Source: an uncultured Burkholderiales bacterium (GTDB lineage Bacteria; Pseudomonadota; Gammaproteobacteria; Burkholderiales; Burkholderiaceae_C). From it: DNA of 42,891 bases. This document shows, piece after piece, positions 6,767 through 14,378 of the stretch. Each line of letters opens with the position of its first letter. Position 1 is the first letter of the stretch. The notes below the pieces were generated by a model that saw only the letters and a list, made by a program, of their open reading frames with translations, was not told where the DNA came from and did not search any database. The stretch lies in the NCBI GenBank assembly GCA_903887325.1, contig CAISPG010000029.1, positions 1-42,891 on the forward strand, read 5' to 3'. The translations under genes were made by a program, and so were the position numbers.

Positions 6767-7636
6767 ATGCCAGCCGATCGCCTTGATCCTTGGAACCTAG
6801 ATGGCTTGCAAGCGCTGCTGGCCCCGCTGGATCACCAAGCGCAGGTGGAACACGTCAGCGACATAGATTCCACCAATACCGAACTCATGCGACGCGCCCA
6901 CGCAGGTGATACGCGCACCTGTTTGCTGCTGGCCGATGCGCAAAGCGCCGGGCGCGGTCGTCTGGGCCGCCAATGGCACAGCCGCCCGGGCGACGCCTTG
7001 CTGATGTCGCTGGGCGTGACGCTGGCGCCTCAGGACTGGTCCGGTTTGTCGTTGGCTGTGGGTTGCTGTCTGGCCGATGCGCTGGATCCGGTTATGGACA
7101 AGGACATAGGCTTGAAATGGCCGAACGACTTGATGCTGACGCCTTGGGACAAGCCGCGCAAACTCGGCGGCATATTGATAGAAACCGTGCTGCGCCAGGG
7201 TGACGCCGCGCAGGCCCGCTTTGCGGTCATAGGCATAGGACTGAACCTGGCCACGCCGCCCGCCGCCGACTACCGCACCGAACCGGCTGGTTTGCGAGAG
7301 CTGCTGGCCACGCCGCCCGCCGCCGACTACCGCACCGAACCGGCTGGTTTGCGAGAGCTGCTGGGCACGCAGACCACCGCGCATGACTTGCTGCTGCAGA
7401 TACTGCCGGGTCTGGTACTGGGCTTGAACCGGTTTTGCGCTAACGGCTTTGCCGCTTTTACAAATGAATTCGCCCGCCGTGATGTGTTGCTGGGCAAGCC
7501 TTTGCAATTGAGCGACGGCAGTCGGGGCAGGGCCGACGGCGTCGATGATCAGGGCGTGTTGTGGCTGGAGAGCGACAACGCTCGCATACCGGTTAGCAGC
7601 GACGAAGTCCGTATCGCCGACGCGGGGCTGGCATGA
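6767..7636 (+). CDS. birA: Biotin--[acetyl-CoA-carboxylase] ligase with internal tandem duplication
   Basis: A 289-aa biotin protein ligase that makes biotinyl-AMP and attaches biotin to the carrier subunit of acetyl-CoA carboxylase. Visible motifs are the substrate loop GRGRLGRQWHS, KWPNDLM, KLGGILIE and GIGLNLA. There is no N-terminal helix-turn-helix, so this is the catalytic-only form that does not act as the biotin repressor. A 19-residue block (ATPPAADYRTEPAGLRELL) occurs twice in a row, encoded by a perfect 57-bp tandem repeat, between the catalytic core and the C-terminal SH3-like domain (KPLQLSDGSRGRADG). The reading frame is kept. The stop overlaps the ATG of the small gene downstream. 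Confidence 0.93.
   Translation: MPADRLDPWNLDGLQALLAPLDHQAQVEHVSDIDSTNTELMRRAHAGDTRTCLLLADAQSAGRGRLGRQWHSRPGDALLMSLGVTLAPQDWSGLSLAVGCCLADALDPVMDKDIGLKWPNDLMLTPWDKPRKLGGILIETVLRQGDAAQARFAVIGIGLNLATPPAADYRTEPAGLRELLATPPAADYRTEPAGLRELLGTQTTAHDLLLQILPGLVLGLNRFCANGFAAFTNEFARRDVLLGKPLQLSDGSRGRADGVDDQGVLWLESDNARIPVSSDEVRIADAGLA
7250..7363 (+). repeat. Perfect 57-bp direct tandem repeat inside birA
   Basis: The 57-bp unit at 7250-7306 is repeated without any difference at 7307-7363. It adds exactly 19 codons. Identity including synonymous positions means a very recent duplication, or an assembly artefact at a short repeat. Confidence 0.9.
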
Positions 7637-7812
7637 AGCGCTGGTGGTTGGTAGCCTTGCTGGTGCTCGGGAACCTGTTGTTTGCGGCTTGGGTCAAAGG
7701 CTATTTGCGGCCTTGGGGTTGGCAACCGGCTGACCCGCGCGAGCCGCAACGGCTGGAGCAGCAGTTGCGCTCCGACGCTTTGCAACTGAGCCCGCCAGAT
7801 CAGCGTCCGTGA
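7633..7812 (+). CDS. 59-aa membrane-anchored protein, possible SPOR-protein remnant
   Basis: A 59-aa product starting at ATG 7633, which overlaps the birA TGA (ATGA), so it is probably translated by coupling. It begins MKRWW and has one hydrophobic helix (about residues 4-20), then a basic-aromatic patch and a polar segment with EPQRLEQQLRSDALQL. From family memory, this N-terminal anchor plus an EPQRL..Q.RPEAL-type segment is what Burkholderiales SPOR-domain proteins near birA/coaX look like, but here the protein stops before any SPOR domain. Its last 119 bases overlap the 3' end of the convergent peroxidase gene. It could be a genuine small inner-membrane protein or the stub of a longer gene. 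Confidence 0.6.
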   Translation: MKRWWLVALLVLGNLLFAAWVKGYLRPWGWQPADPREPQRLEQQLRSDALQLSPPDQRP

Positions 7813-8986
7813 GCGTGCGCAAAAACGCCAGCAAATCATCAATCTCCTGTTCATTCAAGCGCGGCTGTTCGCCCGGCTTTTGGCCATAAGGCACTTCGCT
7901 GCGGTTGACGTTGCTGTGGTATTTCAAAGGTAAATCGTTGAACACCGGGCCCTTGCTGTACCAGCGTTTCGGATCAGTGTCACGGGTGGCGTAAAACGAG
8001 ATGGCTTCGCGTAAATCGGTGATTGCGGCGTTATGGAAAAAAAACTTGCGTACTGCCACATTGCGCAGTGACGGGACTTTGAACGCACCGCACAGGGTGG
8101 CAATAGGCACATCCGTCGGCAGTGAAGTGTTTTTGCACAAGCCCAGGTCGTGATCCAAAGCTTGCTGCGGGCGGCGCAGGGCGGGATGGCGGGGTACGCC
8201 CAGGTTGTCGTAGCTGTTGTCGGTGAACAAGGGTGGTGTGCCGTCAACGCCGGGTTCTGCGGTGTGACAGGCGGCGCAATTGCCTTTCTCCTCATCTTTG
8301 AACAAAGCCCAACCGCGCTCCTCGGCAGCGCTGAATCTCGCCCGGCCTTGCATGACCAAGTCAAACCAGCTGTCAAACCTATGGAAATCCGGGTCTTCTT
8401 TTTCGTAGGCGGCAAGCGCGTCGGCCATGGCAGCAAACGCACGCGCTGGTTGTTGCCAAATAGAAGCGCCGTTCAATTCGCTAAAGCGTGCTGCATAAGA
8501 CGAGCGAGACAGCTTTTGCACCACCGAAGCTGCATCAGGGTTGGCCATTTCCAGCGGATTCAAAAAAGGCTGCATTGCCTGGGCCTGCAAGCTGGCGGCG
8601 CGGCCATCCCAGAAAAATCCGCCCGAGGCTTTGCCGTCGGCGTCAAAAGACAGTGCGCTGCGGGTGCTCACATAGCGTATCGAGGGCACATTGCGCTGCC
8701 CCATGGCCTGCATGTCCGGGCCGCCCGCTTCAATGCCGTGTGCAGACGCGTGGCCGTATGCCGACTGATGGCAGGTCGCGCAGGATTGCTGCCCAGACGC
8801 TGAGAGCGTTGTGTCGTTAAAAATGTCTCGGCCCAAGGCCGCCAGCGGGGACAGCGTTTCTTTCGGCGCGTTCTTCGTTAACACCAAAACCAAAGCGCCG
8901 ACTCCCAGCGCCACAGCCAAAGGCCAAAGCCGAAGCATGCGCGCAGCAGGCTTTTGGGGTTCTATGCGGGAGGAGAATAAAGACAC
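7694..8986 (-). CDS. Membrane-anchored di-haem cytochrome c peroxidase family protein
   Basis: A 430-aa CcpA/MauG-family protein with two c-type haem sites, CATCH at residues 69-73 and CAACH at about 240, plus the family segments NVPSIRYVS, FFWDGRA, KVPSLRNVAV and FFHNAAITDLREAISFY. Residues about 19-36 are a hydrophobic, probably uncleaved anchor, placing the haem domains in the periplasm, where such enzymes reduce hydrogen peroxide or oxidise substrates. The start used is a GTG (8986); an ATG 16 codons later, just before the anchor, is an alternative. The last about 30 residues (Ala/Arg-rich) go beyond the expected end at FLRTLTDADL and are read through the opposing small gene. A Fur-box-like sequence lies about 35 bp upstream. 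Confidence 0.88.
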   Translation of the reverse strand: MSLFSSRIEPQKPAARMLRLWPLAVALGVGALVLVLTKNAPKETLSPLAALGRDIFNDTTLSASGQQSCATCHQSAYGHASAHGIEAGGPDMQAMGQRNVPSIRYVSTRSALSFDADGKASGGFFWDGRAASLQAQAMQPFLNPLEMANPDAASVVQKLSRSSYAARFSELNGASIWQQPARAFAAMADALAAYEKEDPDFHRFDSWFDLVMQGRARFSAAEERGWALFKDEEKGNCAACHTAEPGVDGTPPLFTDNSYDNLGVPRHPALRRPQQALDHDLGLCKNTSLPTDVPIATLCGAFKVPSLRNVAVRKFFFHNAAITDLREAISFYATRDTDPKRWYSKGPVFNDLPLKYHSNVNRSEVPYGQKPGEQPRLNEQEIDDLLAFLRTLTDADLAGSVAKRRSATAAPAVAARAGQPVANPKAANSL

Positions 8987-9020
8987 GGTCGACTTTTCGA
9001 GTTGGTAACCGCATCATATC

Positions 9021-9039
9021 AAATGAGAATTATTCGCGT
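9021..9039 (-). promoter_or_regulatory. Fur-box-like operator upstream of the peroxidase gene
   Basis: AAATGAGAATTATTCGCGT matches the left half and centre of the Fur consensus (TGAgAAT-x-ATT), with a weaker right half. It sits between the end of the hydratase gene (9048) and the peroxidase start (8986), where it could repress the peroxidase when iron is plentiful. Judged by eye only. Confidence 0.45.
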
Positions 9040-9047
9040 TTATAGTT

Positions 9048-9953
9048 TTACCTGCCCCGGTCAAAAGCTTCAGAAAACTCAAGCTCTAGCTCAGGGTCGC
9101 CGGGCAGGCCCACATAAAGCAGCTTGATCTTCATGCCGACGCGCGGTGGCTGTGGCGCAATCAGGCTGCCAAGGCAAAGCACATCGCCGGATTTAAGCGA
9201 AATGCCTGCAAGCCTTAAGGCCTTGGCCAGCAATATGGCCGCATTCAGCGGATGACCCATCAACACATCGCCCCGGGCAGAACCGAGCACTTGGCCGTTC
9301 CGGCTTTCGTCCACCATGGTGACGCTGAAAGCGGCCAAAGCATCGGCAAAGGCTTGAGTGGCTTGCACAGGGACTTCGGCGCCTTTGATGCCACCGCGAA
9401 AAGAAAGATTGGTGGCGACCAGCTCGTTGGCAGTGAGCGGCCCGGGGATCATCGCATCGCTGAGTTCCACAAAAGGTATGACGGACTCCAGATGCTGCAA
9501 AGCTTGCAGCGGTGTGGCGGCATCGGCCAAGCCCGCGTCTTTGACCTCAACCAGCAGATTGGCATCAAAGCCAGGATAAGCGCCGAAATTGGCGGGTATG
9601 ACGGCAAGAATATCGATCAAGTTGCGCTCAAACATGAAACCCCAGCGCGGCTGTTCGCTGCCTTGCAACTTGCGTGAGGCTTGACTGACAAAGCCGAGTT
9701 TGTAACCGCTCAATGCACCAAGGTGCTTAGGCAGTTGCTTGGCCAGTTTGAATTTGGCGCATTCGGCGTCTTCGTCACTCAAGCCCGGGCCGAAACCGGC
9801 AGCGGGAATGCCTTTGGAAAATGCCGCCAAATACAAAGCTATGGCGGCATCGTCCGGGCATTCAGCCTGAGCGAAGGCCGAGATGGAGAAAGAAAGCAGG
9901 CAGGTGCTGAGACCAGCCATCGCCCGGCAGGCAAGGTAGAAAAAAAATCTCAT
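9048..9953 (-). CDS. Exported hydratase/FAH-superfamily protein (2-keto-4-pentenoate hydratase-like)
   Basis: A 301-aa protein resembling MhpD-type 2-oxopent-4-enoate hydratases and decarboxylases: a GYKLGFVS strand in the N-terminal half, a central acidic strand LLVEVKDAGLAD, and a C-terminal FAH-like fold with GHPLNAAILLAKAL and LKSGDVLCLGS. Known members are cytoplasmic enzymes of aromatic meta-cleavage. This one has a clear Sec signal peptide (residues 1-30, FSISAFAQA, cleavage after AFA or AQA), so it should act in the periplasm. Whether the catalytic metal ligands are kept cannot be judged by eye. Its ATG overlaps the stop of the sensor kinase gene by 4 bp, which makes it the third gene of the two-component operon. 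Confidence 0.75.
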   Translation of the reverse strand: MRFFFYLACRAMAGLSTCLLSFSISAFAQAECPDDAAIALYLAAFSKGIPAAGFGPGLSDEDAECAKFKLAKQLPKHLGALSGYKLGFVSQASRKLQGSEQPRWGFMFERNLIDILAVIPANFGAYPGFDANLLVEVKDAGLADAATPLQALQHLESVIPFVELSDAMIPGPLTANELVATNLSFRGGIKGAEVPVQATQAFADALAAFSVTMVDESRNGQVLGSARGDVLMGHPLNAAILLAKALRLAGISLKSGDVLCLGSLIAPQPPRVGMKIKLLYVGLPGDPELELEFSEAFDRGR

Positions 9954-11377
9954 GTGGGTGTGAATTTAACGCTGAATTTGGCGCCAGGTGGTGTTTGGCC
10001 GGGGTGGGTCTCGCTCAAGCTCACGCTGGCTTGGTGCTTTTCGGCAATTTCGAGCACGATGGGCAAGCCTAGGCCGGAGCCGTCTGCTTCTGTGCCCAGC
10101 GCCCGGTAAAACGGCTCGAACACCCGCTCGCGCTCTGCCTCGGGTATGCCGTTACCGGAGTCTTCTACTTGAATTTCCCAGCCGATGTGGATGTCGCCGC
10201 ACACCCGTGCGGTGACCACGCCGGGGTGCTCTGTGCTGGAAGGCGTGTAATTGATGGCGTTGTCTATCAGGTTGCGCACCATTTCTTTGAGCAGCGTCGG
10301 GTTACCGGCTTGCAAGGCCTGCCCGGGTTCCGGGCCTTCAAAGCCCAGATCAATTTGTTTGTCCATGGCGCGCGACAATGAAACCTTGACCACCTCCATG
10401 GTCAGCAAAGCCAGGTCGCAGGTCTGCACGGCCATGCCGCTGCCGCTGCTTTCGGCGCGTGCCAGCGCCAGCAACTGATTGACCGTGTGCGTGGCACGCA
10501 TGCTGGCGCGCCCGATTTGTTTGAGCGACTGTTTCAAATCTTCAGCATTGGCGTCGCTTCGTTGGGCGAGATCGGCTTGCATGCGCAAGCCGGCCAACGG
10601 GGTTTTCAGCTGATGCGCGGCGTCGGCCAGAAAGCGTTTTTGGGTGGCGATGGAGTGTTTGAGCCGGTCTAGCAAATCATTGACAGAAGACACCAGCGGC
10701 ATCACCTCAGAGGGCACCGCGGTTTCGTCCAAGGGGCTCATGTCATCGGGTTTGCGTTGGCGTATGCGGTCTTCGAGTTCGCTCAAGGGTTGAATCCCGC
10801 GCGTGAGCGCCAGCCACACCAGCAACACCGCCAGCGGCAAGATGACAAACAAGGGAAGCATCACGCCTTTGATGATTTCATGCGCCAGCACCGAGCGTTT
10901 CTCTAACGTTTCGGCCACTTGCACCAGCGCCGGTTGGGCCGAGCGCGGATTGACCCGCACCCAGATGTAAGCCACGCGAACCGGTGTGCCTGCCATCTGG
11001 TCGTCGCGAATACGCAATTCGTTGGTCACCAGTTTTTCATCGTCTTGCGGCATTGGCAGACCGGCTTCACCGTCCAGCAGTTCGCCATTGCCGCCGAGCA
11101 CCTGGTAATAAACGCTGACGGTCTCATCGGCGTGCAAAAACTCACGGGCAGATGCCGACAAATGAAAACTCACTGTGCGTTCGTCGCTTTGCACCAGTTG
11201 GGCGAGAGCCTTGGCGTTATGGCCCAGGCCCCGGTCAAACGGCACTTTGGCGATGCCTTCGGCCACCAGCCAGGTCAGGCCGAAAGTGATGGGCCACAAC
11301 AGCAAAAAAGGCGTCAGCATCCAGTCCAGGATTTCGCCGAACAGCGAACGCTGGCTGCGTTGAAACAGCTTCACCAT
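9950..11377 (-). CDS. Sensor histidine kinase, TctE-like
   Basis: A 475-aa inner-membrane kinase. It has a first membrane helix (WMLTPFLLLWPITFGLTWLV), a periplasmic two-component sensor N-terminal domain of the TctE type, a second helix (GVMLPLFVILPLAVLLVWLAL), a HAMP-like segment, the HisKA box FLADAAHQLKTPLAGLRMQA with phospho-acceptor His255, and an ATPase domain with N-box NLIDNAINY, GNGIPEAE and GSGLGLPIV. I start it at ATG 11377 rather than further upstream, because this start follows the regulator stop by 13 bp and the earlier residues overlap the regulator. TctE relatives sense tricarboxylates; the ligand here is not evident. The response regulator precedes it and an exported hydratase follows. 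Confidence 0.9.
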   Translation of the reverse strand: MVKLFQRSQRSLFGEILDWMLTPFLLLWPITFGLTWLVAEGIAKVPFDRGLGHNAKALAQLVQSDERTVSFHLSASAREFLHADETVSVYYQVLGGNGELLDGEAGLPMPQDDEKLVTNELRIRDDQMAGTPVRVAYIWVRVNPRSAQPALVQVAETLEKRSVLAHEIIKGVMLPLFVILPLAVLLVWLALTRGIQPLSELEDRIRQRKPDDMSPLDETAVPSEVMPLVSSVNDLLDRLKHSIATQKRFLADAAHQLKTPLAGLRMQADLAQRSDANAEDLKQSLKQIGRASMRATHTVNQLLALARAESSGSGMAVQTCDLALLTMEVVKVSLSRAMDKQIDLGFEGPEPGQALQAGNPTLLKEMVRNLIDNAINYTPSSTEHPGVVTARVCGDIHIGWEIQVEDSGNGIPEAERERVFEPFYRALGTEADGSGLGLPIVLEIAEKHQASVSLSETHPGQTPPGAKFSVKFTPT

Positions 11378-11390
11378 GGCGAATCTGACA

Positions 11391-12074
11391 TCAGGTAGCG
11401 GGAGGGATGATTTTTTCCAGGCAATAACCCAGACCGCGAACCGTGGCAATGCGGATAGGACCTTTTTCTATTTTTTTACGCAAGCGGTGTATGTAAACCT
11501 CGATGGCGTTGTTACTCACCTCTTCACCCCATTCACACAAACGCTCAACCAACTGGTCTTTGCTGACCAGACGGCCGACGCGTTGCAGCAACACCTCGAG
11601 CAAACCGAGTTCGCGCGCGGACAACTCAACCATGCGCCCGTCAATGGTCGCCATGCGCCCGGCCTGGTCATAGATCAGCGGGCCGTGTTTGATGGTGGCG
11701 GTGGTGCTGCCCATGCCGCGGCGCGTCAAAGCACGCACGCGGGCTTCTAGTTCCTGCAAAGAAAACGGCTTGGCCATGTAATCGTCGGCGCCGTAATCCA
11801 GCCCTTTGACGCGCTCGTCTACGCTGTCAGCAGCCGTCAGTATCAGCACCGGCATGCTGTTGCCGCGCGCACGCAAACGTTTCAAAACTTCCAAACCGTG
11901 CATTTTGGGCAGGCCCAAATCCAGAATAAACAAATCGAATTCGCTGGAGGTCATCAGCGCCGCATCTGCCTCGCTGCCGTTGGCCACGTGGTCTACCGCA
12001 GCGCCAGATGCCCGCAAGGTACGCAGCAAGCCGTCGGCCAGTACCTGGTCATCTTCGGCGATCAGTATGCGCAT
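11391..12074 (-). CDS. OmpR/TctD-family response regulator
   Basis: A 227-aa regulator with a receiver domain (acidic pocket EDD at 7-9, phospho-acceptor Asp52 in LFILDLGLP, LILTAAD, MAKPFS) and a C-terminal winged helix (LSARELGLLEVLLQRVGRLVSKDQLVERL, ending NAIEVYIHRLRKKIE and RGLGYCL), written here only as short recognisable parts. The start is ATG 12074, which opens on MRILIAEDD; the about 99 residues read in frame before it are noise. It is the first gene of the operon with the kinase and the exported hydratase. It is TctD/QseB-like; the regulon is not visible. Confidence 0.93.
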   Translation of the reverse strand: MRILIAEDDQVLADGLLRTLRASGAAVDHVANGSEADAALMTSSEFDLFILDLGLPKMHGLEVLKRLRARGNSMPVLILTAADSVDERVKGLDYGADDYMAKPFSLQELEARVRALTRRGMGSTTATIKHGPLIYDQAGRMATIDGRMVELSARELGLLEVLLQRVGRLVSKDQLVERLCEWGEEVSNNAIEVYIHRLRKKIEKGPIRIATVRGLGYCLEKIIPPAT

Positions 12075-12116
12075 GAACCGTCTCCCGGGGTATAGCAACG
12101 CTGCTGGGCGGATTCT

Positions 12117-12147
12117 AGGCTTTGCATTCACAGATGCGGCAAAGCCT
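12117..12147 (-). terminator. Hairpin after the MarR gene (possible terminator)
   Basis: A perfect 9-bp stem, AGGCTTTGC at 12117-12125 and GCAAAGCCT at 12139-12147, with a 13-nt loop, begins 13 nt past the MarR stop. No T-run follows, so termination is only likely, not certain. It lies between the MarR gene and the response regulator. Confidence 0.4.
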
Positions 12148-12160
12148 GGCATCAACAGGG

Positions 12161-12649
12161 TTAACGATAGGACGTGGCATAAGCTTCCAGGCCGAGGCTG
12201 ACGACGGTGGCCACATCTTTGCCGACTTCGCTGCGGAACTCTTCTTCGGCCTGGGCGACAGCCTGTTCGAAGGCGTGCAGCCAGTCCAGACCGCTTTCGG
12301 TGAACACAATGCGCTTGGCACGAGCGTCTAGCGTGTCGGCTTCGCGCTTCACCAAACCCCAGGCTTCGCATTGCGCCACCAAGTCCCCCATGGCTTGCTT
12401 GCTCATGCCGGCCATGTCGGCCAGTTCGGTCAAGCGCGCGCCGTTCATAGGCAGATGCCGGGTGATGTGTATGTGGGCCGCGCTCACCTTGTCGCGCGCC
12501 GCCAGATTGGCCAGCGCCAGCGGTACGTCGATGTGTCTGGCCATCAACTCAAGCACCCGGTCGTCGAAGCGGCGCATGGCGTGGCCGAGCAGCCGCCCAA
12601 GGTGGGATTGGCGCCAGTCCAGGGCTGAAGAAAGCAGGTTGAAAGACAT
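12161..12649 (-). CDS. MarR-family transcriptional regulator
   Basis: A 162-aa winged-helix regulator. The DNA-binding part reads MNGARLTELADMAGMSKQAMG (helix-turn-helix) followed by the wing region GLVKREADTLDARAKRIVFTESG, with dimerisation helices at both ends, as in MarR proteins. Starting at ATG 12649 gives the usual family length; a TTG nine codons upstream is possible. The gene is divergent from recA over about 140 bp. The residue order around Asp-Ala-Arg in the wing is typical. The target and ligand are unknown; regulation of its own promoter is the common case. Confidence 0.85.
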   Translation of the reverse strand: MSFNLLSSALDWRQSHLGRLLGHAMRRFDDRVLELMARHIDVPLALANLAARDKVSAAHIHITRHLPMNGARLTELADMAGMSKQAMGDLVAQCEAWGLVKREADTLDARAKRIVFTESGLDWLHAFEQAVAQAEEEFRSEVGKDVATVVSLGLEAYATSYR

Positions 12650-12684
12650 GCCTATATGGTAAGGCAAACTGACCAAATAAAGTA

Positions 12685-12713
12685 TTTACAGAATTCAATG
12701 AGAGAGATAAAGT
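12685..12713 (+). promoter_or_regulatory. Candidate recA promoter
   Basis: A -35 TTTACA (12685-12690), 17-bp spacer and -10 TAAAGT (12708-12713) directly precede and touch the LexA-box-like sequence, so bound LexA would cover the transcription start. Confidence 0.4.
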
Positions 12714-12732
12714 ACTGTTCAAGCATCCAGCC
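12713..12732 (+). promoter_or_regulatory. LexA (SOS) box of recA
   Basis: TACTG, ten bases, CAGCC: this fits the CTG-N10-CAG core of the gammaproteobacterial/betaproteobacterial SOS box, with a consensus left flank TACTG. It lies 59 bp before the recA start. A second CTG-N10-CAG (12732-12747) follows immediately with poorer flanks and could be a second half-strength site or chance. Confidence 0.6.
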
Positions 12733-12790
12733 TGTGTTTCAGCACAGTGTCAGGTGATCTTCCTAAACCATTGATTCAAAGGAGTTTTCC

Positions 12791-13852
12791 ATGGACAACG
12801 TCAAAAGCATCGCCGCCGCCGGTGAAAAGGCCAAAGCCCTGCAAGCCGCACTGGCGCAGATCGAAAAGCAATTCGGCAAGGGCACCATCATGCGCCTGGG
12901 CGAAGGCGAGGTCATCGAAGACATACAAGTGGTGTCTACCGGCTCGTTGGGCCTGGACGTGGCGCTTGGCGTCGGCGGTCTGCCGCGCGGTCGGGTGATC
13001 GAAATTTACGGCCCGGAGTCGTCCGGCAAAACCACGCTGACTTTGCAAGTCATTGCCGAAATGCAAAAAATGGCCGGTACCTGCGCGTTTGTGGACGCCG
13101 AACACGCGCTGGACGTGCAATACGCGCAAAAGTTGGGCGTCAACTTGCAAGAGCTGCTGATCAGCCAGCCCGACACCGGCGAGCAAGCGCTGGAAATTGT
13201 TGACAGCCTGGTGCGCTCCGGTGCGGTCGATCTGATCGTCATCGACTCGGTGGCCGCGCTCACGCCCAAGGCCGAGTTGGAAGGCGAAATGGGCGATTCG
13301 CTGCCCGGTTTGCAAGCCCGGCTCATGAGCCAGGCGCTGCGCAAGCTGACCGCGCACATCAAGAAAACCAATTGCACCGTCATCTTCATCAACCAGATCC
13401 GCATGAAGATCGGCGTCATGTTCGGTTCGCCCGAAACCACTACCGGCGGTAATGCGCTGAAGTTTTACGCCTCGGTTCGCTTGGATATTCGCCGCACCGG
13501 CACCATCAAAAAGGGCGAGGAAGCCATAGGCAACGAAACCAAAGTCAAAGTGGTGAAAAACAAAGTCGCGCCGCCGTTCAAAACCGCAGAATTCGATATT
13601 CTGTTCGGAGAGGGAATCAGCCGCCACGGTGAAATCATAGACATGGGCGTGGTCGCCAAGGTCGTCGATAAATCCGGTGCCTGGTACGCCTACCAGGGCG
13701 AAAAAATCGGTCAAGGTCGCGACAACGCGCGCGAGTTCTTGCGCGAAAACCCCGAGATGTCGATTGAAATCGAAAACAAGGTGCGCGCATCACTCAACAT
13801 CCCCTTGCTGGCGGCTGAAGCGGAAGAGCCCAAGCTGCAAGCCGTCAAGTGA
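12791..13852 (+). CDS. recA: RecA recombinase
   Basis: A 353-aa RecA: ATP-dependent strand exchange in recombination repair and co-protease for LexA cleavage. Motifs visible are Walker [21 protein letters not shown], Walker [11 protein letters not shown], the DNA-binding loop 1 region around [20 protein letters not shown], and INQIRMKIG with the loop 2 region [17 protein letters not shown] given here in part. Length matches the family. The ATG is preceded by AAAGGAG at 12778-12784, an ideal Shine-Dalgarno. The upstream LexA box predicts SOS induction. recX overlaps its stop codon, as usual in betaproteobacteria. Confidence 0.99.
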   Translation: MDNVKSIAAAGEKAKALQAALAQIEKQFGKGTIMRLGEGEVIEDIQVVSTGSLGLDVALGVGGLPRGRVIEIYGPESSGKTTLTLQVIAEMQKMAGTCAFVDAEHALDVQYAQKLGVNLQELLISQPDTGEQALEIVDSLVRSGAVDLIVIDSVAALTPKAELEGEMGDSLPGLQARLMSQALRKLTAHIKKTNCTVIFINQIRMKIGVMFGSPETTTGGNALKFYASVRLDIRRTGTIKKGEEAIGNETKVKVVKNKVAPPFKTAEFDILFGEGISRHGEIIDMGVVAKVVDKSGAWYAYQGEKIGQGRDNAREFLRENPEMSIEIENKVRASLNIPLLAAEAEEPKLQAVK

Positions 13853-14370
13853 GCCGCGTGTTTCAGCTGATACAAGGCGGCGCTGACGCAGCACAAAGCG
13901 CGGCAACTGGCGCGCCACGCGACAAGACCCCCACGGTCAAGGCGCGGGCCGTCAGCTTGCTGGCGCAGCGGGAGTATTCGCGTCAGGCTTTGCAGGAGAA
14001 GCTGGAGGCCGAGGGGCAAAGCCCCGAGGCGCTGGCGCTGGCCTTAGACCAGTTGCAGGCCAGAGGCCTGGTGGACGATGCCCGGGTGGCCGAAACCCTG
14101 GTCAACCGTCGTTCGGGCAAATTGGGCGGTATGCGCTTGCGCCAGGAATTGCAGGCCAAAGGCTTGTCGCCCGAGGTGGTGGCTGAAACCATGGCGGAAT
14201 TGAAAAGCACCGAACTGGCCCGCGCGCAAGCCATTTGGGCTAAAAAATTCGGCCAGCTGGCCAAGGATGCCGCCAACCGCAACCGGCAAGCCCGGTTTTT
14301 GGCCACGCGCGGTTTCTCAGGTGATGTGGTGCGCCAGGTGGTGTCCGGCCTCGGTATGGAAAAAGAGTAA
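13849..14370 (+). CDS. recX: Regulatory protein RecX
   Basis: A 173-aa RecX, an inhibitor of RecA filament extension. It shows the repeated three-helix units of the family: [62 protein letters not shown] and the final [19 protein letters not shown], each quoted only in part. The start is a GTG whose last two bases are the first two of the recA TGA (GTGA), implying translational coupling so that RecX is made in proportion to RecA. The N-terminal about 25 residues before the first repeat are low in conservation. Confidence 0.95.
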   Translation: MSRVFQLIQGGADAAQSAATGAPRDKTPTVKARAVSLLAQREYSRQALQEKLEAEGQSPEALALALDQLQARGLVDDARVAETLVNRRSGKLGGMRLRQELQAKGLSPEVVAETMAELKSTELARAQAIWAKKFGQLAKDAANRNRQARFLATRGFSGDVVRQVVSGLGMEKE

Positions 14371-14378
14371 GCCGCTGC

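Noticed and set aside
7250-7363. CRISPR repeat
   Set aside because: The two 57-bp copies are directly adjacent without spacer, lie in a coding frame, and no cas gene is present.
12776-13714. 312-codon open frame antisense to recA
   Set aside because: It is the shadow of the recA codon pattern on the opposite strand; no family signs and no start signal.
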